The translations under genes and the position numbers were made by a program. The notes below the pieces were generated by a model. It did no database searches. It saw only the letters and a program-made list of their open reading frames with translations, and had not been told where the DNA came from. This document shows positions 1 to 6,520 of a stretch of 56,209 nucleotides of DNA, one piece after another; position 1 is the first letter of the stretch; every line of letters starts with the position of its first letter. Source of the DNA: Planctomycetaceae bacterium (GTDB taxonomy: Bacteria; Planctomycetota; Planctomycetia; Pirellulales; Thermoguttaceae); assembly GCA_015062085.1 (NCBI GenBank), contig SUVI01000006.1:1-56209 (forward strand), given 5' to 3'.

Positions 1-104
1 GGGAATTGATTCGGGAACTGATTCGGGAACTGATTCGGGAACTGATTCGGGAACTGATTCGGGAACTGATTCGGGAACTGATTCGGGAACTGATTCGGGA
101 ACTG
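1..104. repeat. 12-bp tandem array (GGGAACTGATTC)
   Basis: About eight and a half head-to-tail copies of a 12-bp unit, nearly perfect, truncated by the window edge. Read on the plus strand it encodes repeated Ile-Arg-Glu-Leu, and it may be the 3' end of an upstream gene or an intergenic array. A reading frame through it (6-302) runs into comF in another frame and has no ribosome binding site, so I do not call it a gene. Confidence 0.9.
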
Positions 105-147
105 GAAAGACGGAATTTTTCGCAGGGGTGTGGGAGGACGCGGACGA

Positions 148-1221
148 ATGAGTTTAAGAATGTTCGACGGATGGCGTATCCTGCGCGAAATATTCATGGA
201 GATCGCAGAACGTCTCCTACAGCTAGTCATTCCCAAACGGTGTGTCTATTGCGGACTGATACGAGATCCTTTGCTGGAACGCAGGCGGAAGCTGACTTTT
301 GAAGGACGGAAATTTCATTCGGACTGGGTCCTGTGTGAACAGTGTCAGGATCTTTTTGCGTTTGAGAGTATGAATATTTGCCGACGCTGCGGGCGGTTTC
401 TCCATAATCAGGAGTTCATCGTTGACGGCTGCCCCAGTTGTGAAGGACGGACGTTTTGGTTTGACCGCGTCATTCCGCTTGGGCCGTACCGCGGTAATTT
501 GCGTCAGGCGATCTTCATGATGAAAAAAAGGAGTGGTATCCCGCTCACAGAGACGTTTGCGCGTCTCTTTTATGTGTATCGCGCATTTCCGCTTCACAGT
601 GTGCGTCCGGACGTCATTCTTCCGATCCCGATGCATCCATTCTATCACTTTGTCCGTGGAACGAATGATGCGCAGGTACTTGCGCAGGAATTAGGGAAGC
701 TCCTTCATATACCGGTCAATGAGCGGATCTTGAAGTGCAGAAAACTGCGGCTCGCACAGCGGGCGGTGAGTATGGAGGAACGTGAAAAGAATGTCGAGGG
801 AATGTTTGCGCCATTCCGCCGTTCGCCAGATCGTTCCCGATGGCTTGGAAAACGAGCTCTGCTGGTCGATGATGTCATGACGACCGGTTCTACGCTCAAT
901 GAAGCCTCACGAATTTTGAAACAGGAACTCGGGTTTGCTGACGTTACCGTTCTTGTGCTGGCCCGTGCGCGCGGCGAATCGGGAAGAAGGAGTTTTTACG
1001 GTACGGTCGTTCGCCCGGTTTCGAATCACGTGGAACAGGAAGGTTCCTATGCTGCGTATTGGAAACGGCGCCGAGCCGGAAATGTGAAAAAGGGAGCGTC
1101 GCTTGAAGATATCCAGGATCAGAAGAAGATCCGAACGTTTAATTCAAATCGAAAACGGAAGAAAAAATCAAAAGAAAGTTCCTCCGGAAAGCAAAAGAGC
1201 AAAAGGAAAAGGAAAAAATGA
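148..1221 (+). CDS. comF: ComF-family phosphoribosyltransferase-like protein
   Basis: ComF homologue, a predicted cytoplasmic protein tied to DNA uptake in naturally competent bacteria, with a type I phosphoribosyltransferase fold whose reaction is not established. The N-terminal part carries four CxxC pairs (C32/C35, C63/C66, C78/C81, C95/C98), enough for two zinc sites. The PRPP-binding loop LLVDDVMTTGST lies at residues 238-249. Residues from about 325 form a Lys/Arg/Ser-rich basic tail, longer than in usual ComF proteins (about 220-250 aa), so the protein is about 357 aa. I chose ATG 148 because GGGAGG lies 10 nt upstream; GTG 130 would add six residues. The stop overlaps the hemC start (ATGA), indicating translational coupling. 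What remains unclear is whether competence operates here; no other com gene is visible. Confidence 0.85.
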   Translation: MSLRMFDGWRILREIFMEIAERLLQLVIPKRCVYCGLIRDPLLERRRKLTFEGRKFHSDWVLCEQCQDLFAFESMNICRRCGRFLHNQEFIVDGCPSCEGRTFWFDRVIPLGPYRGNLRQAIFMMKKRSGIPLTETFARLFYVYRAFPLHSVRPDVILPIPMHPFYHFVRGTNDAQVLAQELGKLLHIPVNERILKCRKLRLAQRAVSMEEREKNVEGMFAPFRRSPDRSRWLGKRALLVDDVMTTGSTLNEASRILKQELGFADVTVLVLARARGESGRRSFYGTVVRPVSNHVEQEGSYAAYWKRRRAGNVKKGASLEDIQDQKKIRTFNSNRKRKKKSKESSSGKQKSKRKRKK

Positions 1222-2216
1222 AGAATTTAAATCAGGGTGAGTCGAATGTTCGGCCGATCCGTATCGGAACGCGTGCCAGTCTTTTGGCGCTTTGGCAGGC
1301 GGAATGGTGTGCTGCCCGCCTGCAGGAAGCTGGGATCCCGGTCGAGATCGTCAAAATGACTGCTTCGGGAGACCGTCCGGAAACTTTTGCTCAGCCGATC
1401 CCGACGGGAGGTTCGCAGGGGATTTTTTCCAAAGAGATCCAAGACGCACTTCTCGCAAATGAAGTAGACCTGGCGGTCCACAGTCTGAAAGATCTTCCGA
1501 CGGAGAGCGTGCCGGGGATCCAGCTTGTCGCGGTTCCTGAACGTGCTGAGGTCGAAGATGTGCTGGTTGCGGGAAAAAGTGAACGGACCGCTGCGAAATT
1601 TCAGACGCTCCATTCACTCGCAGACTTGCCGGACGGTACGATCTTGGGGACTTCCAGTCTCCGCCGGCGTGCACAACTTCTGGCTTTTGCGCGAAGCCAT
1701 GGGAAAAAATGGGAGATCCTGCCGATTCGCGGAAATCTCAACACGCGATTCAAAAAACTTGATTCCGGAGAGTACGATGCGCTGATCCTGGCGCGTGCCG
1801 GCGTCGAACGGCTTGAAATGACCGAGAGGGTCAGTGCGGTTTTGCCGATCGAGGAGATGTTTCCGGCCGTCAGTCAGGGAGCGCTGGGACTTGAGACTCG
1901 CGCAGATGATGATGAAACGAAAGCGGCTGTTCGGCGAGTTTTGAATGATGAAACGGTCTTTGCGTGTGTTTTAGCAGAACGTACTCTTCTGAAAGTGCTG
2001 GATGGAGGGTGCGCGACGCCGATCGGAGGACTTTGCCGATGGAATGAAGAGACGCAGGATTTCACCATTCGCGGGCGTGTCATCGCGCTGGACGGAAGGA
2101 CTTTCCTAGAAGGAACGCTCACTGGAGCCGATCCGCAGACGCTTGCCGTCCAGCTGGCAGAGTCGCTCATTCAAAACGGCGCGGATGCTTTGATCCGTGA
2201 GGCCCGGAATGCGTGA
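1218..2216 (+). CDS. hemC: Hydroxymethylbilane synthase (porphobilinogen deaminase)
   Basis: Condenses four porphobilinogen molecules into hydroxymethylbilane in tetrapyrrole (heme, siroheme, cobalamin) biosynthesis, in the cytoplasm. All family signatures are present: IGTRASLLALWQAE near residue 16, HSLKDLPT with the catalytic Asp92, GTSSLRRRAQLL at 144-155, RGNLNTRFKKL at 171, and LDGGCATPIGG, in which Cys265 carries the dipyrromethane cofactor. Length 332 aa is slightly above the usual 310-320. The ATG overlaps the comF stop, and AAGGAAAAGG in the comF tail serves as its binding site. No other hem gene is adjacent; the pairing with comF is probably transcriptional convenience. Confidence 0.97.
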   Translation: MKNLNQGESNVRPIRIGTRASLLALWQAEWCAARLQEAGIPVEIVKMTASGDRPETFAQPIPTGGSQGIFSKEIQDALLANEVDLAVHSLKDLPTESVPGIQLVAVPERAEVEDVLVAGKSERTAAKFQTLHSLADLPDGTILGTSSLRRRAQLLAFARSHGKKWEILPIRGNLNTRFKKLDSGEYDALILARAGVERLEMTERVSAVLPIEEMFPAVSQGALGLETRADDDETKAAVRRVLNDETVFACVLAERTLLKVLDGGCATPIGGLCRWNEETQDFTIRGRVIALDGRTFLEGTLTGADPQTLAVQLAESLIQNGADALIREARNA

Positions 2217-2264
2217 AACTCCGGAATGGCGAAGCATTTTCTAAATGGATCGGAGGCACTTTTT

Positions 2265-3653
2265 TTATTCGTTCGGCAATGTGATCCTGCGGCGGCTTTG
2301 GGGAGCGTTCCCAAGGGAAAAAATGCGTTCCCGCGGGGTGTCCGCGATGCTGAAGACTCGCAGAAAGATCTCATTCCAGCCTTTAAATTCCGAAAGAGGA
2401 ATGCGTTTGGGAATGAGAGGATTGAAACGGTCGTGAAACCATACTTTGGTGTCCGAGTCGGCTTCCGGTCCCTGCTGCGGTCCTGCTGGAAACTGCTTCG
2501 GAGATGCTGCGATCTGGGCACGCTCGATGTGATTTGGCCAATCAAGGTCCAAAACGAGAGTATCCTCGTCCCGGTAGATGTCGAAAAACGTCACGTCTTC
2601 CGGACCGCCTGCGCGGAAAATTCGTCCAGGTCGCGCCCAGCCTCCAAGTATCCGGATCCCGCACAGACGCAGTGGTTCCGGGCCGCTGAGGGTGATCTGG
2701 ACGGCATTTTCGCCGGAGCGGAGCGGAAATTCCCTCCCGCAGAATTCCGAGAGTGCATTTGTTGGGAGAAGCGGACAGTTTTTTGGGAAACGTTTTCCCG
2801 GAAGCATTTCGAAAAGATGGACGGCTCCTGCGTTGGTTCCAGAAGCCGCAGTGCTATTGCCGGAGCCTGTGTCTGTGTTCGTGCCGGTTTTCGTGCCGGT
2901 TTTCGTGCCGGTGACGGAAACCGGATCGGAAACTGTGCGGTTTTCCTGCGTCTCCCACTTTAAAGTTAGCTGCAGGCCGGAACGCTCCACTTTCAGGGAA
3001 TGAAATGGTTTCTCCGGAACGTACGGAGTCCAGAGTGTGCCGTTTTCCAGTGCCGCATTCTGCCACGCGTTCCATTGGGGGAGCGACGCAATTTCCTGGA
3101 GGGTCTGTACTGTCAGCGGAAATGAATGCGGAAGAGTGCTGATCCAGCGCGTAAATTGCCTTCGGCAGGTTTCTGTTCCGCAAAACGGTACGATATTTGG
3201 GGTCGGAAGGATCCGCCAATCTGCGTTGGAAACGGACTCTTGCCGAAGGATCTCGCCGGGACGAAATTCTTGAAGCGTGAAACCGGACCGTTCCAGTTCT
3301 CTTAAAAGACTCCAGATCGCATGAAATGCGGAAAGAAGCGGTCCAAGTACGGTCTCCGAATTAGGTTTTTCGGAAGATGCGAATGCGCTCCCGCAAAACT
3401 CAGCGAGCGTGACGCCGTCCGCAAAAAGCAGTCCTTCTGGAGTTTCACCGATCGGACGGGCTGTGCAGGAAAAGGCCTTTGCGCAAATTGCAGGATGCTC
3501 CGGAGATGGATGACCAAGGCAGAGGCTGTGGAGCTCTTGAGTCGGAGTGTCGGCATCCGTAAAAAGATCGAATCCGGAGACTGCCCGTTCTCTGGAAATC
3601 CGGCGCAGCCCGATCGTGTCGTCGAGACTTTGGAGTGTACGAAACTGTGTCAT
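2265..3653 (-). CDS. Kinase-derived protein apparently lacking the N-lobe (putative pseudokinase)
   Basis: 462 aa, no named family recognised. Residues about 47-160 read like the second half of a Ser/Thr protein kinase: HPAIC (the position of L-x-HPNI), LLFADGVTLAEF (hinge, compare VMRYAEGETLEEW in the kinase at 55705), an alpha-E-like helix LLSAFHAIWSLLREL, then LQEFRPGEIL at 117-126 where active kinases have HRDLKPxNIL. The glycine loop, the VAIK lysine and the DFG are not seen, so catalysis is unlikely. Residues about 230-255 contain TGTK/TGTN repeats (2874-2912). The C-terminal 200 residues look beta-rich and are unassigned. I chose ATG 3653 because the longer frame would run into the upstream HAD gene. 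The tail ends convergent with hemC. The kinase reading is inference from motif order. Confidence 0.6.
   Translation of the reverse strand: MTQFRTLQSLDDTIGLRRISRERAVSGFDLFTDADTPTQELHSLCLGHPSPEHPAICAKAFSCTARPIGETPEGLLFADGVTLAEFCGSAFASSEKPNSETVLGPLLSAFHAIWSLLRELERSGFTLQEFRPGEILRQESVSNADWRILPTPNIVPFCGTETCRRQFTRWISTLPHSFPLTVQTLQEIASLPQWNAWQNAALENGTLWTPYVPEKPFHSLKVERSGLQLTLKWETQENRTVSDPVSVTGTKTGTKTGTNTDTGSGNSTAASGTNAGAVHLFEMLPGKRFPKNCPLLPTNALSEFCGREFPLRSGENAVQITLSGPEPLRLCGIRILGGWARPGRIFRAGGPEDVTFFDIYRDEDTLVLDLDWPNHIERAQIAASPKQFPAGPQQGPEADSDTKVWFHDRFNPLIPKRIPLSEFKGWNEIFLRVFSIADTPRERIFSLGNAPQSRRRITLPNE
2874..2912. repeat. 12-bp tandem repeat inside the kinase-derived gene
   Basis: Three copies of a 12-bp unit (GTGCCGGTTTTC on the plus strand), in frame, encoding TGTK-type tetrapeptides in a low-complexity linker. 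Confidence 0.8.
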
Positions 3654-3777
3654 GCGGGAGATCCTGACTTTTTCTGGACTGATCGGGAATGGAAGTGCGG
3701 AAAAACTGCGTAATTTCAGTGTGAATTGATTGAAACACAACGAAAATCCAGCGAAATTTCGGACTGTGCGGCTTCTC

Positions 3778-4473
3778 TTACTCGAAGAGCGAGCGGTCCA
3801 ATTCCCCAAAATCGCGAATGAACGGGTACGGCGAACCTGGAGCGTCGAGCATTTCGGAATCGACGCGCACGATGTTTCGGCACTCAGCGTTTTCGGCGGC
3901 GAGGATCCCAGAGGGGGCGTCTTCAAAAATGACGGTCTCTTCTGCTGTTCTGCCGATCATGCTCAGTGCACGCTGGTAGAATGCCGGGTGTGGTTTTCCG
4001 GGAAAAGTTCCGTCGAAAAAGACGATCATCTCCCGGTCAAACCAGCGGCCGATACCGAGCGTCCGGAAATAGAAATCTACGTTTACTTTCGGAGCGGACG
4101 TTGCGACCGTGAATGCGAAACCGCGGTTTTTGAGGAAATCGAGCAGCTCTTCTGCACCGGGAGCCAGAGCCATTCGGTTTTGGAGGCAGATCTCCTGGTA
4201 GATCCGTTCCTTTTTTTCCTCCGCTTCACGCAAGATCGTTTCGGAAATGTCTTCACCGAGAAGCCCGCGGATGATCGCGTCATTGGGTTTTCCGTGGAAG
4301 TTGGCAAAAAGCTCCTCCCGAGTGAGTGAAACTCCGTACTGCGCCATGCTTTGGATCCACGCTAGGTCGTGGAATTCGGTATCCCAGAACAGTGTGCCGT
4401 TGAAGTCAAAGACGGCACCGCGGAAAGGAGCCGTTCGGCCGGAACATTTCGAGAAATCGGCGAGGGAGACCAT
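3778..4473 (-). CDS. HAD-superfamily phosphatase coupled to hisB
   Basis: 231-aa HAD hydrolase of the beta-phosphoglucomutase-like type with an alpha-helical cap. Motif I is FDFNGTL (Asp nucleophile present, the second Asp of DxD replaced by Asn), motif II is ATSAPK, the motif III lysine is in FPGKPHP, and motif IV is FEDAPSG. The ATG at 4473 shares a base with the hisB stop (TGATG) and has AAAGGAG about 8 nt upstream, so translation is coupled to hisB. The hisB here lacks the phosphatase domain fused in E. coli, so a role as histidinol-phosphate phosphatase is an attractive inference; the fold is not that of HisB-N, and sugar-phosphate phosphatase activity is the alternative. A TTG one codon earlier is in frame but less likely. 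Confidence 0.88.
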   Translation of the reverse strand: MVSLADFSKCSGRTAPFRGAVFDFNGTLFWDTEFHDLAWIQSMAQYGVSLTREELFANFHGKPNDAIIRGLLGEDISETILREAEEKKERIYQEICLQNRMALAPGAEELLDFLKNRGFAFTVATSAPKVNVDFYFRTLGIGRWFDREMIVFFDGTFPGKPHPAFYQRALSMIGRTAEETVIFEDAPSGILAAENAECRNIVRVDSEMLDAPGSPYPFIRDFGELDRSLFE

Positions 4474-5072
4474 CAAAGGACTCCTTTCGTGCTCGGAATG
4501 TCGTGCAGACGCGGATCCATTTCAATGGCGCTCCGGATCGCACGTGCGGCACACTTGAAGATCGCCTCTGCGATATGATGGCTGTTTTGCCCGTAACGGA
4601 GATTGATGTGCAGATTGCACAGTGCGGCACAGGAAAAACCGTGCCAGAAATCGCGGATGAGTTCCGTGTCGAAATCGCCGACTTTGGGAGTTGGAAAATC
4701 TGCGTTGAAGACGAAGTAGGGGCGTCCGCCGAAGTCCATGGCAATTTCGACGAGCGTTTCATCCATCGGGAGGATGAAGAAACCGTAGCGCCGGATCCCC
4801 GCTTTGTTTCCGAGTGCCTTCCGGAGCGTTTCGCCAAGTACGATCCCGGTATCTTCCGTGAGGTGGTGGAAATCGACGTGCGTATCGCCTTTGGCGTTCA
4901 GGATCAGGTCCATGCCGGAGTGTTTCGCGAGCAGCGTCATCATGTGCTCCAGAAAACCGACGTTCAGCTCAAGCGAAGATCTTCCCGTGCCGTCCAGAGA
5001 CAGCGTCATTTGGATCTGAGTCTCGTTGGTGACCCGGTTTGTCGTTGCCGTACGTGCCGTTTTTTCGTTCAT
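4473..5072 (-). CDS. hisB: Imidazoleglycerol-phosphate dehydratase
   Basis: Dehydrates imidazole glycerol phosphate to imidazole acetol phosphate in histidine biosynthesis; a cytoplasmic oligomer with two Mn ions per active site. The monofunctional 199-aa form, without the phosphatase domain. Visible signatures: FLEHMM near residue 41, HVDFHHLTEDTGI near 66, the DETLVEIAMDFGGRP block, and NSHHIAEAIFKCAARA near 164, giving the conserved metal-binding His and Glu residues, ending with IPSTKG. Start ATG 5072 is preceded by AGAGGA. It lies between hisC upstream (113-bp gap) and the HAD phosphatase, which starts on its stop codon. Confidence 0.97.
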   Translation of the reverse strand: MNEKTARTATTNRVTNETQIQMTLSLDGTGRSSLELNVGFLEHMMTLLAKHSGMDLILNAKGDTHVDFHHLTEDTGIVLGETLRKALGNKAGIRRYGFFILPMDETLVEIAMDFGGRPYFVFNADFPTPKVGDFDTELIRDFWHGFSCAALCNLHINLRYGQNSHHIAEAIFKCAARAIRSAIEMDPRLHDIPSTKGVL

Positions 5073-5185
5073 GGAGTCCTCTTTCTGTTTTTTTATTTTT
5101 TTATGGTTTGTTTTTTCTTAGGGATCTGCTTGCGGATCGAATTTCTGGTGCCGAACGTCTCTATTTGCCGAGGCTCGCGGCGATT

Positions 5186-6250
5186 CTATTTACCAAGGAT
5201 CGCGGCGATGCGTTCCAGAAGAATTCGGGATTCATCATCGGTCCCGACACTGATACGCAGTCCGCAGCCGCCGTCCTGCCATTTGTCGTAGACCATGTAG
5301 CGGACGAAAATATTTTGTTCTTTTAACTGGAGGTAGATGGACTTCAGATCCCAGTCTGCCTGCGTGCACCAGATGAAATTGGCGTAGGACGGGACCGTGT
5401 GGAAGCCGAGTTTTTCGAGCTCCGGACGCATCCAGTCGCGTGTTTTGCGGATCTTTTCCGTCGTTTCAGCAAACCATTCCCGGTCGGAGATTGCTGCGGA
5501 AGCTGCGGCGATCGAGAGCGCGTCGCAATTGTACGAGTCCTTGACTTTGACGAACTGCTCGATTAGATCTGGATGTGCGATGACGTACCCAAACCGCAGA
5601 CCGGCCAGGCCGTACGCTTTGCTCATGGTACGGGTCACGATGACGTCTTTTCGTTCCAGAACGAGAGACGCGCAGTTTTCGTCCGCGAAATCAGCGTATG
5701 CTTCATCGACTACGAGCGGGCAGGGAAGCGCGTCGGCGAGTTCTGCGATCTGTGCGCGAGTCAACCGTGTGCCGGACGGACTGTTCGGATTCGGCAGGTA
5801 AACGAGTTTCAGGTCCGGACCGGGTTCCCGAAACGCCGGCGTCAGGTTCCAGTCGGAGTCGAACGGGATCTCTTCACTCTTTGCGTTCTGGATCTGCGCG
5901 AGCGATTTGTACAGAACGTAACTTGGGTACGGCAGACGGAGGGTCTCGTTTTCTCCGACGAATGTTCGCGTGAGGATGGTCAGGATGTCGTCCGACCCGT
6001 TCCCAGCCATGATGTATTCCGGGGGAACTCCCACGACTTCCGAGGCCGCTTTTCGGAATGTATTGGCCATTGGATCAGGGTAACGGTTTAAACCGCGGCG
6101 AATGACCTCAAGGCAGGCGTCTGCGATCCGAGCAGACGGAAGGTACGGACACTCGTTCGTGTTCAGTTTGATAAAAGTTCCGGCCTGGGGCTGTTCACCC
6201 GGCACGTAACCCGGCATTTCATTGATATTTTGGCGGATTCCGTTTTTCAT
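5186..6250 (-). CDS. hisC: Histidinol-phosphate aminotransferase
   Basis: PLP-dependent fold type I aminotransferase (354 aa) that converts imidazole acetol phosphate and glutamate to histidinol phosphate. Signatures: KLNTNECPY at about 27-36, GNGSDDIL, PNPNSPSG, DEAYADFA, the Schiff-base lysine in RTMSKAYGLAGLRFGY, and a C-terminal GLRISVGT that binds substrate phosphate. Start ATG 6250. It is first gene of a minus-strand his block (hisC-hisB-HAD). The leader contains a small GC-rich hairpin (6274-6299), but I see no run of His codons that would indicate classical attenuation. Confidence 0.95.
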   Translation of the reverse strand: MKNGIRQNINEMPGYVPGEQPQAGTFIKLNTNECPYLPSARIADACLEVIRRGLNRYPDPMANTFRKAASEVVGVPPEYIMAGNGSDDILTILTRTFVGENETLRLPYPSYVLYKSLAQIQNAKSEEIPFDSDWNLTPAFREPGPDLKLVYLPNPNSPSGTRLTRAQIAELADALPCPLVVDEAYADFADENCASLVLERKDVIVTRTMSKAYGLAGLRFGYVIAHPDLIEQFVKVKDSYNCDALSIAAASAAISDREWFAETTEKIRKTRDWMRPELEKLGFHTVPSYANFIWCTQADWDLKSIYLQLKEQNIFVRYMVYDKWQDGGCGLRISVGTDDESRILLERIAAILGK

Positions 6251-6273
6251 GATTCAGGTACCTGAGGGATTGA

Positions 6274-6299
6274 GAGCCGAGGGAACATTCTTGCGGCTC
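6274..6299 (-). promoter_or_regulatory. Hairpin in the hisC 5' leader
   Basis: A 6-bp inverted repeat (GAGCCG / CGGCTC, loop 14 nt) about 25 nt upstream of the hisC start. It has no U-tract, so it is not a terminator. Its function is unknown. Confidence 0.4.
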
Positions 6300-6443
6300 C
6301 GTAAATTTTTCATGGATCTTCTGTTTCGGTCCGAAAATGGTCTGACGTGTAAAATATACATCCAGTATATCATTAATCCAGAATTCTAAAAGCAGGACTC
6401 CCCGAATTTTCCGGTTTTTTTCCGGAAACTCTTTCAAAAGAAC

Positions 6444-6471
6444 TTGAAAAGAATCAGATTTGGAGTAGAAT
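6444..6471 (+). promoter_or_regulatory. Promoter of the 6521 oxidoreductase gene
   Basis: TTGAAA at 6444-6449 and TAGAAT at 6466-6471, spacer 16 bp, about 50 nt upstream of the start codon. Both boxes match the sigma-70/A consensus at 5 of 6 positions. Confidence 0.6.
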
Positions 6472-6520
6472 GAAGTTTGGCGGTCCATCATTTTCATAGG
6501 AAAAAGTCAGGAAATCAAGA

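Noticed and set aside
6..302. 98-aa reading frame through the IREL repeat
   Set aside because: No binding site, overlaps comF in another frame, and the repeat is open in all frames.
6251..6443. His-leader attenuator before hisC
   Set aside because: No run of His codons and no terminator hairpin; only a short stem.
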